DNA of 64,000 nucleotides from Flavobacterium rhamnosiphilum (GCF_004349195.1 NZ_SMLG01000002.1:1-64000); one strand, 5' to 3'; positions 26,051 through 35,617 are shown, counted from the first letter of the stretch. Notes: generated by a model from the letters alone, not told the origin. A program made the numbers and translations.

Positions 26051-26449
26051 CTAATAATTTAAAGGGCTATTAGGATCACAAGTAGTTGGACAAGGTCTTG
26101 TAAAATCATAAATATCATCGGCAACAGCGGCTACATTTCCATCTCCCACCGTAATCATATCTACATAGATATTTGTTGCAGGATCGTATTTCGTACCTAC
26201 GATCATCAATTTCTCCACTCCATTATCATCAATCCCAATATAAGCCCTTACGGCATCTACGTCTTCTCTTAATACTTCCAATAAATCTATTTTTGGAATT
26301 AAAAAAGCATGCAATTCGTGGTGTTTGTTGTAGTTCCCTTCTTTTTTGGTCCATCGCTTGGCCCATTTTTGGGCATCTTTCAGCAAAATGGTGTTTACTT
26401 TTTTTGCACCCTCAGTTGCATTGTTTCCTGTTGTGGCTTCTTCTGACAT
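26051..26449 (-). CDS. Soluble protein of unknown function heading the two-component operon
   Basis: 132 residues with no signal peptide. A low-complexity N-terminus (SEEATTGNNATEGAKK) is followed by a globular part with DAQKWAKRWTKKEG and FLIPKIDLLEVLREDVDAVR, and a short tail with two cysteines (TRPCPTTCDPNSP). No family recognised. It lies 7 bases from the membrane protein gene and would be the first gene of the operon 26449-23929. Confidence 0.65.
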   Translation of the reverse strand: MSEEATTGNNATEGAKKVNTILLKDAQKWAKRWTKKEGNYNKHHELHAFLIPKIDLLEVLREDVDAVRAYIGIDDNGVEKLMIVGTKYDPATNIYVDMITVGDGNVAAVADDIYDFTRPCPTTCDPNSPLNY

Positions 26450-26635
26450 AGTGTTTAGTTTTTTTTTGGTTATACCACTTTTCCGTTAAGAAAAAGAAGA
26501 GCTAAATTACTATTTTTTTTGTGCTTTTATGAAGAAAAGGTTTATATATAAAATAAAAAATGTCACACTAAATAAATGCCACCAGTTTTGAGAGTTCCAA
26601 TAATCTACCAAGAGGAATTGAACATGAATTTTAGT

Positions 26636-26663
26636 TACAAAAAAAGCCTACAAAAGTAGGCTT
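26636..26663 (-). terminator. Terminator of dnaB
   Basis: On the minus strand AAGCCTAC-TTTT-GTAGGCTT is followed by a T run. It lies 28 bases beyond the dnaB stop. Confidence 0.85.
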
Positions 26664-26691
26664 CAATGGTATTTCAAAAAAGGATCGTATT

Positions 26692-28236
26692 CTAAAAAGG
26701 AACATCACTATCATCATCAGGGTCATTCAAATTACTTCCAAAAGCTTCATTAGCCGATGGGAGATTTTTAGTGATAAAAGGGTTATCATCCTGATTCATA
26801 CTCGACGGTAAATCATCGTATCCACCGCTGAAATCTTCCAGATTATCAAATTTTCCCAGATGTCCAATAAACTTTAACCTAACGTTTTCAATACTACCAT
26901 TACGGTGTTTGGCAATCATTATTTCTGCCTGACCCGCAGTTGGTGAAGCTTCATCATCATCCCATTCATCAATTTTGTAATATTCAGGACGGTATAAAAA
27001 CGATACAATATCGGCATCTTGCTCAATCGCACCCGATTCACGAAGGTCAGAAAGCAACGGTCTTTTACTCGAACCACGGGTTTCCACCGCACGCGACAAT
27101 TGAGAAAGGGCAATAACCGGAACATTCAATTCCTTTGCTAATGCTTTTAAGTTTCGGGAAATCGTAGAAATCTCCTGCTCTCTATTTCCTCCTCCTTTTC
27201 CGTTTCCTCCGGCAGTCATCAATTGCAAGTAATCGACAATAATAATTCGGATACCATGTTGCGAAACCAAACGTCTTGCTTTAGCCCTTAAATCGAAAAT
27301 AGACAATGAAGGCGTATCATCAATAAACAAAGGCGCTTTTTCTAAATTCTTAACTTTGGTGCTCAATTGTTCCCATTCGTGTTTTTCCAGTTTTCCGGTA
27401 CGCAATTTCTCTGATGACAACCCTGTCTCCGAAGAAATCAAACGGGTAATCAACTGGACCGATGCCATCTCCAGGGAAAATAAGGCGACCGGCATTCCAA
27501 AATCAATTGCCATATTTCTGGCCATCGATAATACAAATGCTGTCTTACCCATTGCTGGTCTTGCCGCTATAATAATTAAATCACTTGGTTGCCAACCTGA
27601 AGTAATCTTGTCTAATTTATCAAAACCTGTCGCTACACCACTCAGTCCTTCTTGACCGGCAATTTCCTCGATTCTTTTCTTGGCCTGCAACACTAAACTC
27701 TGCGCCGTTTCGGAACTACGTTTGATGTTTCCTTGTGTTACTTCGTATAATTTAGATTCGGCTCTGTCCAATAAATCAAAAACATCCGTTGTTTCATCAT
27801 AGGATTCTTCGATAATTTCTGAAGATATTCGGATCAAACTACGTTGAATAAATTTTTGTAAAATGATTCTGGAGTGAAATTCAATGTGTGCCGAAGAGGA
27901 AATCTTTTGCGTCAGCTGAATTAAGTAAAAATCACCACCTGCCAAATCTAATTTTGCATTTTTCTTAAGTTGGGCAGAAACGGTTAATAAGTCAATAGGC
28001 TGTGTTTCTGTAAACAGCTGGACGATAGCCTCAAAAATATGTTTGTGTGCGTCTTTATAAAAAGCATCAGGCTGCAAAATGTCAATCACATCATCTACCC
28101 CTTTTTTATCAATCATCATGGCACCCAGCACCGCCTCTTCTAAATCGAGAACCTGAGGAGGCAATTTCCCTTTTTCTAAGCTTATAATTGTTGTTTTATC
28201 TACCTTTACAGGGTTTATATTTCTGAAGTTTTCCAT
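26692..28236 (-). CDS. dnaB: Replicative DNA helicase
   Basis: 514 residues. The N-terminal DnaB domain starts with PPQVLDLEEAVLGAMMIDKK. The RecA-like C-terminal domain has Walker A AARPAMGKTAF, Walker B IIIVDYLQLM, and the QLSRAVETRG and LRESGAIEQDAD blocks. It unwinds DNA at the replication fork as a hexamer. The acidic tail (NDPDDDSDVPF) resembles an SSB-like acidic tip. It has its own terminator, and TACTTTCG (complement of 28241-28248) just upstream may be its -7 element. Confidence 0.97.
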   Translation of the reverse strand: MENFRNINPVKVDKTTIISLEKGKLPPQVLDLEEAVLGAMMIDKKGVDDVIDILQPDAFYKDAHKHIFEAIVQLFTETQPIDLLTVSAQLKKNAKLDLAGGDFYLIQLTQKISSSAHIEFHSRIILQKFIQRSLIRISSEIIEESYDETTDVFDLLDRAESKLYEVTQGNIKRSSETAQSLVLQAKKRIEEIAGQEGLSGVATGFDKLDKITSGWQPSDLIIIAARPAMGKTAFVLSMARNMAIDFGMPVALFSLEMASVQLITRLISSETGLSSEKLRTGKLEKHEWEQLSTKVKNLEKAPLFIDDTPSLSIFDLRAKARRLVSQHGIRIIIVDYLQLMTAGGNGKGGGNREQEISTISRNLKALAKELNVPVIALSQLSRAVETRGSSKRPLLSDLRESGAIEQDADIVSFLYRPEYYKIDEWDDDEASPTAGQAEIMIAKHRNGSIENVRLKFIGHLGKFDNLEDFSGGYDDLPSSMNQDDNPFITKNLPSANEAFGSNLNDPDDDSDVPF

Positions 28237-28321
28237 AGAGCGAAAGTAGCAAAAATTAAAAAAATATTGTTATTGAGTTGTTACAAATAATTGTTCATAA
28301 GTAACTATTTTTTGTTTATAA

Positions 28322-28355
28322 CCAAAAAAAAATCCGAAACGGTAAGGCTTCGGAT
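28322..28355 (-). terminator. Terminator of accA
   Basis: On the minus strand AATCCGAA and TTCGGATT pair around a 10-base loop, followed by a run of T. Confidence 0.8.
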
Positions 28356-28376
28356 TAAAGATTAATTTGTAAGATT

Positions 28377-29330
28377 TTACTCTTTATACTCGCCCATTTT
28401 ACTGTATTTATCCATTCTTTGGGCTATTAATTCTTCTGTTGATAAGTCTTTTAATTCATTAAAACCTTTCATAATATATTGCTCCACCGTTTTGAAAGCA
28501 GTCTCTCTATCATAATGTGCTCCACCTAAAGGTTCAGGGATGATATCATCAACCAATTTTTGTTTTTTCATATCAGCAGAAGTCAATTTTAATGCTTCGG
28601 CTGCTTGTTCTTTGTATTCCCAGCTTTTCCATAAAATAGAAGAACACGATTCTGGTGAAATAACAGAATACCACGTATTTTCCATCATATATACTTTGTC
28701 ACCCACACCTATTCCTAATGCTCCTCCAGAAGCTCCTTCACCAACAATTACTGTGATAATAGGCACTTTAAGACGAATCATTTCAAATATGTTTCTGGCA
28801 ATAGCTTCTCCTTGTCCACGTTCTTCTGCTTCCAATCCCGGATAGGCTCCAGGAGTGTCAATCAAAGTCAAAACAGGAATACCGAATTTCTCTGCCATTT
28901 TCATCAATCGCAATGCTTTTCTATATCCTTCTGGATTTGCCATTCCGAAATTACGGAACTGTCGCGTCTTGGTATTAAATCCTTTTTGTTGACCAACAAT
29001 CATAAAAGATTGTCCGTCAATTTTTCCTAAACCGCCAATCATGGCTTTATCGTCTTTAAAACCTCTGTCGCCAAAAAGCTCCAAAAAACTGTCCCCACAT
29101 AAAGCACTTACGTGATCCATTGTATACGGACGGCTTGGGTGTCTTGATAGTTGGACACGTTGCCAAGCTGTCAAGTTTTTATAAATTTTTCTTTTAGTCT
29201 CTTCTAATTTTTTGATGATCTGTTTGCAAGTATTCGTTACATCAACATCTGATTCCTGACCAATAATAAGACATTTGTCTAACTGTTCTTCTAGTTCTTT
29301 TATTGGAAGCTCAAAATCTAAATATTCCAT
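28377..29330 (-). CDS. accA: Acetyl-CoA carboxylase, carboxyltransferase subunit alpha
   Basis: 317 residues, full length. It is the alpha half of the carboxyltransferase that makes malonyl-CoA for fatty-acid synthesis. Visible family blocks: [36 protein letters not shown], the crotonase-fold [26 protein letters not shown] and [18 protein letters not shown]. It is a single gene with its own promoter and terminator; accD is not in the window. Confidence 0.96.
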   Translation of the reverse strand: MEYLDFELPIKELEEQLDKCLIIGQESDVDVTNTCKQIIKKLEETKRKIYKNLTAWQRVQLSRHPSRPYTMDHVSALCGDSFLELFGDRGFKDDKAMIGGLGKIDGQSFMIVGQQKGFNTKTRQFRNFGMANPEGYRKALRLMKMAEKFGIPVLTLIDTPGAYPGLEAEERGQGEAIARNIFEMIRLKVPIITVIVGEGASGGALGIGVGDKVYMMENTWYSVISPESCSSILWKSWEYKEQAAEALKLTSADMKKQKLVDDIIPEPLGGAHYDRETAFKTVEQYIMKGFNELKDLSTEELIAQRMDKYSKMGEYKE

Positions 29331-29364
29331 AGGATTTTTGCGTTTTTGTTTTTATTTGGAACCG

Positions 29365-29372
29365 CAAATATA
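29365..29372 (-). promoter_or_regulatory. -7 element of accA
   Basis: The complement is TATATTTG, a full TAnnTTTG, 34 bases before the accA start codon. A TTG (complement of 29388-29390) lies 15 bases upstream, shorter than usual. Confidence 0.5.
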
Positions 29373-29451
29373 AAATTTTAAATCGTTCAAAAAGGTAAAT
29401 TTTATATTTATGTGTAAAAGTTTGCTTCTCAAAAGGTTGAGAAAGTTATTC

Positions 29452-30333
29452 TTATTTGTCCTTTTGATAGTGTTTTATAACTCCGTTCAGGATTACGGTG
29501 ATTACAATTATTAGTGCGCCGATGTAAAACTCAAAGCTCATTTTCTCTTTTCCGCCAAGGATAAAGTACGCCAAAACAATCCCGTAAACCGGCTCTAAAT
29601 TTGTAGTGAGCATTACGGTATACGGCGTTAGTTTTCGCATCACTTTTACTGACGCCGTAAACGCATACGCCGTGCAAACGGAAGCCAAAATCAGGATTAA
29701 AATCCAATTATTAGCGGTCAATATAAAGAAGTCAGCGGTGAATTTTTGTTGGAACAAAAAATAAATCGTAATGAAGAAAACACCTGCCAGAAATTCGTAA
29801 AAAGAGATTACTGAAGGTTCGTGTTTTTCTATCAATTTTCCGTTCATCAGCGTAAACAAAACACCTAATATGATAGATGCCAAGGCGTATAACATCCCGG
29901 CCAAATAGTTAATTTCGACCTTCATAATCAATGCCAGACCAGCAATAATAATTAGACCAAAAAACACTTCGTACCACAATACTTTTCGACCATAAAAAAC
30001 AGGCTCTAATATGGAAGCAAAAAACGCTCCCAACGAAAAAACGGATAGTGTAATGGACACATTAGAAACATGAATGGCTTTGAAGAAAAAGATCCAATGC
30101 AAAGCAATCAATAATCCCACAAAAATCAATTTCAAGAACGATTTTAAAGGAATTCTAAATGATATTTTTTTGAATGCGATAAATATGGCTAAAAACAGTC
30201 CTGCCAAAACCATGCGATACCAAACCAAAGCATCGGCGGTAATGGTGATTAAAGCGCCTAAAATGGCGGTAAAACCCCAAATAAAAACGATCAAATGAAG
30301 GCTTAAGTAACTTTTTAATTTATCGTTTTGCAT
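29452..30333 (-). CDS. EamA/DMT-family transporter
   Basis: 293 residues with ten hydrophobic segments arranged as two EamA repeats (first half with LHLIVFIWGFTAILGALITI, second half beginning about 150 with LYALASIILGVLFTLMNGKL). It is an inner-membrane transporter of the drug/metabolite superfamily; the substrate cannot be told. Its start overlaps the 3' end of the LptF/G gene by 14 bases, so the two are co-transcribed. Confidence 0.88.
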   Translation of the reverse strand: MQNDKLKSYLSLHLIVFIWGFTAILGALITITADALVWYRMVLAGLFLAIFIAFKKISFRIPLKSFLKLIFVGLLIALHWIFFFKAIHVSNVSITLSVFSLGAFFASILEPVFYGRKVLWYEVFFGLIIIAGLALIMKVEINYLAGMLYALASIILGVLFTLMNGKLIEKHEPSVISFYEFLAGVFFITIYFLFQQKFTADFFILTANNWILILILASVCTAYAFTASVKVMRKLTPYTVMLTTNLEPVYGIVLAYFILGGKEKMSFEFYIGALIIVITVILNGVIKHYQKDK

Positions 30334-31408
30334 TTCGTAACAAATAAATGGCTAAAATTCCAAAAGCAATATTAGGCAACCAAACGGCTAACATGGGTGG
30401 AATACTCGATTTTTCGGCCAATACGCCAAAGATTTTATCAAAAAATACAAAGGCAAAAGCCAATGCTATTCCTATGGCTAAATTGGTTCCCATTCCGCCT
30501 CTTCGTTTCATGGACGAAACCGCAACGGCAATAATGGTAAGGATAAATGCCGATACCGGAACGCTATATTTTTTATACAAAACCACCAAATACACATTAA
30601 TGTTTGATGATCCTCTTTTTTTCTCTTTATCTATAAAAGCATTCAATTTCCCTAAACTCAAGGTTTCGGCAATATAAATTACGGGGGTTAAATCCTCCAA
30701 ATCAAAAGTAAAAACGGCCTCTTTTTGAGGTGCTTTTTCAATTTTATCATTCAGTTCTCCCACCGTTCTTTTGGTATAATCATACATGGTGTATGTACTG
30801 TCTTTCGGGTTCCATTTTATTCTGGTAGCGGTAATTTTATGGACTAACTTCTGGTTTTTAAACTTTTCAAGCGAAAAATTAAAAGCTGTTTTAGACTCCG
30901 TATTAAAACTGTTTACATAGATAAACTCGGTATCACTAATTTGTCGGTACACATCCGTGTTATCGCCACGCATGGCTTCTTTACCGCCCCCTTTTAGATA
31001 CGTATACCTAAAATTATTGAATCCTTCACTGGCTGCGGGAACCACAAAGAAACCCATTAGCAATACAAAAACAGAAACAATGGAAGCCCCAATTATGTAA
31101 GGCCTTAAAAAACGCGTAAATGAAATTCCGGAACTTAAAATAGCAATAATCTCCGTATCATTCGCCAGTTTTGAGGTAAACCAAATCACCGATAAAAACA
31201 AAAATATCGGAAAAAGGGAATTCGCAAAATAAACCGTAAAGTTGTAATAATAAAGCGCAATATCTAAAAACGGGATTTTATACTCCAGCATTTTATTGAT
31301 CTTCTCCGATACATCAACAACAATTCCTATGGGGATAAACAACAACAGCATCACCGCAAATGTGGCTAAATATCTTTTTAGGATGTATTTGTCTATTATT
31401 GTCAGCAT
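30320..31408 (-). CDS. LptF/LptG-family permease
   Basis: 362 residues. It has the YjgP/YjgQ plan: membrane helices at about 10-32, 50-80 and 98-125, a large periplasmic beta-jellyroll part (about 130-260), and three helices at the C-terminus (VSAFILTIIAVAVSSMKRRG, LAIGIALAFAFVFFDKIFGV). It is part of the LptB2FG ABC complex that extracts lipopolysaccharide from the inner membrane. Whether it is LptF or LptG is not decided. It lies 58 bases after tgt. Confidence 0.88.
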   Translation of the reverse strand: MLTIIDKYILKRYLATFAVMLLLFIPIGIVVDVSEKINKMLEYKIPFLDIALYYYNFTVYFANSLFPIFLFLSVIWFTSKLANDTEIIAILSSGISFTRFLRPYIIGASIVSVFVLLMGFFVVPAASEGFNNFRYTYLKGGGKEAMRGDNTDVYRQISDTEFIYVNSFNTESKTAFNFSLEKFKNQKLVHKITATRIKWNPKDSTYTMYDYTKRTVGELNDKIEKAPQKEAVFTFDLEDLTPVIYIAETLSLGKLNAFIDKEKKRGSSNINVYLVVLYKKYSVPVSAFILTIIAVAVSSMKRRGGMGTNLAIGIALAFAFVFFDKIFGVLAEKSSIPPMLAVWLPNIAFGILAIYLLRNAKR

Positions 31409-31466
31409 TTTTTTAGGTTAGAAGTTAGAGGTTAGGAGTTAAGCGTTAAGAAACTCCTAACTTTTT

Positions 31467-32612
31467 TTACAAACGTTGGTTCATATTTTTTACCATCATT
31501 TCTTTCCAAGGTCTGAAATCGCCTGCTAAGATATGTTTTCTGGCTTCACGAACCAACCACATATAAAAACCGAGATTGTGTATGGTGGCAATTTGTTTTC
31601 CCAGATATTCATTGGCAGCAAAAAGGTGACGCAAATACGCTTTTGTATATTCCGTATCCACGTAAGTGATTCCCATTTCGTCAATAGGCGAAAAGTCAGC
31701 TTCCCACTTTTTGTTTTTGATATTGATCGAACCGTTCGCCGTAAACAACATTCCGTTTCTGGCGTTACGCGTAGGCATCACACAGTCGAACATATCGATT
31801 CCAAGGGCAATATTTTCCAAAATATTGATTGGAGTTCCCACGCCCATCAGGTAACGCGGTTTGTCTTCCGGTAGGATTTCACAAACCACTTCGGTCATCG
31901 CATACATTTCCTCCGCAGGTTCCCCTACTGAAAGTCCGCCAATCGCATTTCCCTGTTGATTGGAATTCGCAATATATTCTGCCGATTGTTGGCGTAAATC
32001 TTTATAACAACTTCCTTGAACAATTGGGAAAAATGTTTGTTCGTATCCGTATTTAAAAGGCTGCGTGTCTAAATGATTGATGCAACGGTCTAACCAGCGA
32101 TGCGTCATTTTCATCGAGCGTTTTGCGTAGTTGTAATCACAAGGATACGGCGTACACTCATCAAAAGCCATGATAATATCGGCACCAATGGTACGCTGAA
32201 TTTCCATCACATTCTCCGGCGTAAAAAAGTGGTACGAACCGTCAATATGCGATTTGAACTTCACGCCTTCTTCCTTAATTTTTCGGTTGGCCGAAAGTGA
32301 ATACACTTGGTATCCACCAGAATCCGTCAAAATATTACGGTCCCAGTTCATGAATTTATGCAAACCTCCCGCTTTTTCCAGGATTTCGGTTTGGGGTCGC
32401 AAGTATAAATGGTAGGTATTTCCCAGGATAATATCCGGGTTTATATCGTCTTTCAATTCTCGTTGATGCACCCCTTTTACAGAACCAACGGTTCCTACAG
32501 GCATAAAAATTGGGGTTTCAATCACACCGTGATCAGTGGTAACAGTTCCCGCTCTAGCTTTGGACTGCGGATCTTTTTTTAATAAATCAAACTTCATAGT
32601 AACGTATTTCAC
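31467..32612 (-). CDS. tgt: tRNA-guanine(34) transglycosylase, without the usual zinc cysteines
   Basis: 381 residues. It exchanges guanine 34 for preQ1 in GUN tRNAs. Catalytic blocks are present: LTDSGGYQVYSL, MAFDECTPYPCDY, GGLSVGEP and DCVMPTRNARNG. The C-terminal zinc site, normally CxCxxC followed by SRAYLRHL, reads DFSPIDEMGITYVDTEYTKA followed by YLRHLF here: no cysteine at all. This variant seems usual in flavobacteria, as I recall. It heads the tgt-lptF/G-eamA group. Confidence 0.94.
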   Translation of the reverse strand: MKYVTMKFDLLKKDPQSKARAGTVTTDHGVIETPIFMPVGTVGSVKGVHQRELKDDINPDIILGNTYHLYLRPQTEILEKAGGLHKFMNWDRNILTDSGGYQVYSLSANRKIKEEGVKFKSHIDGSYHFFTPENVMEIQRTIGADIIMAFDECTPYPCDYNYAKRSMKMTHRWLDRCINHLDTQPFKYGYEQTFFPIVQGSCYKDLRQQSAEYIANSNQQGNAIGGLSVGEPAEEMYAMTEVVCEILPEDKPRYLMGVGTPINILENIALGIDMFDCVMPTRNARNGMLFTANGSINIKNKKWEADFSPIDEMGITYVDTEYTKAYLRHLFAANEYLGKQIATIHNLGFYMWLVREARKHILAGDFRPWKEMMVKNMNQRL

Positions 32613-32628
32613 CCGATTGTTCGGCTGG

Positions 32629-32636
32629 CAAAGATA
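32629..32636 (-). promoter_or_regulatory. -7 element of tgt
   Basis: The complement is TATCTTTG, a full TAnnTTTG, 16 bases before the tgt start codon. No TTG is seen at the usual distance. Confidence 0.5.
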
Positions 32637-32699
32637 GGTTAATTTGAAAATTAGATAATTACATAATTTAAAAATTTAATTAAGATTTGGGAAATCATT

Positions 32700-32790
32700 T
32701 TGGGCGTGCCCTAAAAAGGTCGGGCTATCCATTACAATCTTTTATTCCGCTGTGCTTCATAAAAGGATTTCCACTGCTATCCCTCACGCA
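32700..32790 (+). repeat. Dispersed intergenic repeat (GGGCGTGCC...ATCCCTCACGC type)
   Basis: The words GGGCGTGCC, GGTCGGGCTATCC, ATTACAATCTTTT, AAAAGGATTTCC and CTATCCCTCACGC occur in this order. I recognise this as a common non-coding repeat of Bacteroidota genomes; its function is unknown to me. Its short ORF (32687-32953) is an artefact of the repeat. It marks the border between tgt and the accessory stretch. Confidence 0.5.
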
Positions 32791-33013
32791 AATCAACTAC
32801 AATTGCAATTTCAAAAATCAATTTCAACTTCAAACCAAAATTACAATTTGTAATATTATTTTTATATATTTGAGAAACATAAAGCTAAACAAATCTTCAC
32901 CAATCTACCCTCATTTGGGTGCATATACGAAGGTTTGTTTCGCCTATATATGAGTTGTGCGTCAGCTTAACCAAATAAGTACTGACAAACATCGTTAAAA
33001 ACAATTAACGAAA

Positions 33014-33254
33014 ATGACAGAATTAGAACAACTAACAAAAACAACAACTTATTGAAAAAGTAACTGAACTCAAAAAAGAGAATCAATCATTTATTCAACA
33101 AAATCTCGATTTAACATATTTCTTTTCTAATGTTATCGCAAGTTGTAAAGAATACATTGATAACCCTATGTTTGAAAAAAACAGAGAGTTACCACTAGCC
33201 TACAAAATAGTACCAAACGAAGAGTTTAATAAGAAATACGGTCTTTCCCGTTAA
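33014..33254 (+). pseudogene. Frameshifted small coiled-coil ORF
   Basis: From the ATG at 33014 the frame gives MTELEQLTKTTTY and stops. One frame over, the sequence continues QQLIEKVTELKKENQSFIQQ and runs 60 codons more to the stop at 33252, ending FNKKYGLSR. Joined at the AACAAC repeats around 33036-33050 it would be a protein of about 79 residues with a heptad-like N-terminus. Either a recent frameshift, a slippage site or an assembly error. Its end overlaps the convergent gene at 33226. Confidence 0.5.
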
Positions 33255-33573
33255 AAACTATAAGTTTAATTTCTTTACTGTAGACATTTTCGATATATTT
33301 TAAAATCTCTTTTGGTAAAATTTGAATAGCAGGATAAACAATATCAAAATCACTCTTAGTTTTAACATTGCTTAAATCGACTCCGTGTTCTAGGATTGTT
33401 TCAAAAACAATTTCGGTAACTATTTGTTTTTTACCATTTTCTTGAAAATCAAACCATTTGTCTGAAAGTTCAGAGTGTAACGATTCTTTATTGTCTTGAA
33501 AGTATTTAACGAGTGGTTGCATTTTAACTTCCACTCTTGCCTCTAGTTCGGACAGTATTTTATCAACATTCAT
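33226..33573 (-). CDS. Hypothetical protein
   Basis: 115 residues, soluble, acidic and mostly helical in appearance (KILSELEARVEVKMQPLVKY, EILKYIENVYSKEIKLI). No motif or family is recognised and no signal peptide is present. Its 3' end overlaps the frameshifted ORF on the opposite strand by 29 bases. It belongs to the accessory stretch between tgt and the PAS-domain gene. Confidence 0.6.
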   Translation of the reverse strand: MNVDKILSELEARVEVKMQPLVKYFQDNKESLHSELSDKWFDFQENGKKQIVTEIVFETILEHGVDLSNVKTKSDFDIVYPAIQILPKEILKYIENVYSKEIKLIVFNGKDRISY

Positions 33574-33671
33574 AATTAAGTATTTAAAGTGAAAACCAAA
33601 AATAAGAAAAAGATTTAAAGATTGTTTTGTGGAAAAACGTTAGGAAATTAAAAAAAGAATTAGCTGTTAAA

Positions 33672-34385
33672 TTAACCTAAAGTTGGAAAAGAAAGTCTAC
33701 TGAAAATGATGGAAAACTTTTTTAACTCATTTTCACCTAAACTTAAATCTATGACTTTTTTAGCATTTATAAATCTTATATAGTCCATATTAATTAAGTT
33801 TATATTTCCACAATTATTTGTGTTTTCTATTATTTTAGATAGAATAGAATTTATAATTACATAAATAGCTTCATCAAATTTTTCATTATTATTTGAATTA
33901 TATCCAATTGCATAACAATAATGTTCACAGGCAATAATTCCTGTCTCGGTTAGGACACTAACATCAACAGTACTTTTTAATAATAAATCTTTAAAATCCT
34001 TGTGCATATTACTAGCATACTGAAAACTAAAACCACTTTTTAAATTATTTATATGAATTACGGACTTATTATATTCTTCTTTTTGAGCGTCATATCTGTT
34101 ATTGGTTTCCTTAGTTTGGGAATGAAATTCGGATTTAACACCAATGAATGTTGTTGCGCCAAAAATTGTAAAAAGAATTGTAACTGTAAAAAGAATTAAA
34201 TTTATGTTATCACTTTGTTGCTCGATATAGTAGTCTTCTTTAGCTTTTTGTAAATCTTTATTTATGAGTTCCTTGGAGTATCTGTACGTATTTAAACTTG
34301 CAGTAAGTGAAGTATTCTGAAAATAAAAGAAAGCGCAAAGCATAACTAAAAATGTAATAATAGAACCTAAAATAAAATTTTTCAT
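33672..34385 (-). CDS. Hypothetical two-span membrane protein
   Basis: 237 residues. One membrane segment at the N-terminus (ILGSIITFLVMLCAFFYF, about 4-22) and a second at about 62-84 (LILFTVTILFTIFGATTFIG), followed by a coiled-coil-like and then globular cytoplasmic or periplasmic part. No family recognised. The divergent lipoprotein gene starts 65 bases away, so the two may share a regulatory region. Confidence 0.6.
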   Translation of the reverse strand: MKNFILGSIITFLVMLCAFFYFQNTSLTASLNTYRYSKELINKDLQKAKEDYYIEQQSDNINLILFTVTILFTIFGATTFIGVKSEFHSQTKETNNRYDAQKEEYNKSVIHINNLKSGFSFQYASNMHKDFKDLLLKSTVDVSVLTETGIIACEHYCYAIGYNSNNNEKFDEAIYVIINSILSKIIENTNNCGNINLINMDYIRFINAKKVIDLSLGENELKKFSIIFSRLSFPTLG

Positions 34386-34449
34386 AAAACATACTTTTAA
34401 TCAAACATAAGAAAAACTTTTCATAAATTGCGGTTTAAAATTTAACTTT

Positions 34450-35448
34450 ATGAATAAGACAGCAGAAAATATATTATTTAAAAGTCTAATTATATTATCC
34501 ATATTTATCACGTTGCAATCTTGTAATGAAAGAAAAAACACAAGCTTAGATTTAGATAAACCTAAAAAGTTAGACTTAACTAAAACCTTTGAGTATAAGT
34601 TAAAACACGAACCAAAGATATTTTTAAAATACTGGTCAGGAATGTCAGTAAACGAGATATCTAAGGTTGATGATATACTAATTAAAGAGGGAAGTATTGC
34701 CTTTGACAGGGGAATATACACGTATGAATTAAATAATTATAGTATAACTATAAAATTTAATTTTAATAAATATGATAAATTGGAAAGCATAACTTTAAAA
34801 TCGGACATTGAGAGAGTTTATCCCCTATATCAGAAAAAATATAATTTACCCGATTTAGTTGATACTAATTTATTATATCAATGCTATTTAGATAATAATA
34901 CAGATTACCAGCCAGTATTAACCTATAAAAAAATTGGTAGCGGAGATAAACTATACCAAGTACCTGATGTTCTATTAGATAAAACACCCCCTTTAAAAAG
35001 TAGAATATACTTTGATATAAATGACGAAGAGTATAATTCAACTTATTACACTAAAAAATTCTATAAAGATGAATTTACAGTTGATAAAGATAGTGTATTT
35101 ATAGTTTTTCAGCAGACACTGAAAGACATAGCTAATCCGTCTGTAATTTGGTCTTTAGAAAAAAATAAAGAAGCAATGTCAGCACAACAAAATATCAATG
35201 GAGAAGGCTTTGGAACTATAAATTACCCAGAAGCAGGAATAACAGGACACATTATTGCGAGTAACTCAAGGATAAAAACAGTTTATAAATATTATGTTTT
35301 AGAGCAATCAATTACATATTTTTCTAAAAATGAATATAATAAAAGGAAAAATATAATTGATAATAATATTAAAAAAGACAGCTTAAAAAGACAAACAGAA
35401 GAAGACAGGCAAAAGGAGAGAAAAGAAAAATCTATAAATGAGATATGA
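34450..35448 (+). CDS. Hypothetical lipoprotein
   Basis: 332 residues. The N-terminus (SLIILSIFITLQSC) has a lipobox-type Cys at about 26. The body is hydrophilic with tyrosine-rich strands (YSITIKFNFNKYDKLESITL), and the C-terminus is a lysine/glutamate-rich helix. No motif recognised. TAACTTTA at about 34441-34448, directly before the ATG, is close to a -7 element and hints at a leaderless transcript. The stop overlaps a 32-codon ORF by ATGA. Confidence 0.6.
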   Translation: MNKTAENILFKSLIILSIFITLQSCNERKNTSLDLDKPKKLDLTKTFEYKLKHEPKIFLKYWSGMSVNEISKVDDILIKEGSIAFDRGIYTYELNNYSITIKFNFNKYDKLESITLKSDIERVYPLYQKKYNLPDLVDTNLLYQCYLDNNTDYQPVLTYKKIGSGDKLYQVPDVLLDKTPPLKSRIYFDINDEEYNSTYYTKKFYKDEFTVDKDSVFIVFQQTLKDIANPSVIWSLEKNKEAMSAQQNINGEGFGTINYPEAGITGHIIASNSRIKTVYKYYVLEQSITYFSKNEYNKRKNIIDNNIKKDSLKRQTEEDRQKERKEKSINEI

Positions 35449-35543
35449 CAAACAAAGAATTAAAAAAAGAGTTAGAAGAAAGAGGTTATGACGTAACAAG
35501 AATAATATACAGCCCGACCGCGCTGATATGCCACAATCGTTAG
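35445..35543 (+). CDS. Short ORF overlapping the lipoprotein stop (possible gene remnant)
   Basis: 32 residues, beginning MTNKELKKELEERGYDVTRI. The ATG overlaps the preceding TGA as ATGA, the usual sign of translational coupling, and the first 20 residues look like a normal helical protein start. The rest comes from a different-looking, GC-richer sequence. It may be the 5' end of a gene cut by insertion or deletion. Low confidence. Confidence 0.3.
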   Translation: MTNKELKKELEERGYDVTRIIYSPTALICHNR

Positions 35544-35586
35544 CGCAGTTTTGCAAACTGTGCCCACAATAATGTGCAAATAACAC

Positions 35587-35617
35587 AAAAAGCTATGAGC
35601 AATTCATGGCTTTTTGT
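35587..35617 (+). terminator. Terminator after the accessory genes
   Basis: AAAAAGCTATGA-GCAAT-TCATGGCTTTTT forms a 12-bp stem with one G-U pair, followed by TTTGTTAT. Confidence 0.75.

Noticed and set aside
32687..32953. 88-codon plus-strand ORF
   Set aside because: It is the translation of the dispersed repeat at 32700-32790 plus AT-rich sequence.
34401..34721. 106-codon minus-strand ORF
   Set aside because: It is antisense to the start of the lipoprotein gene at 34450, which has a clear signal peptide and a much longer frame.
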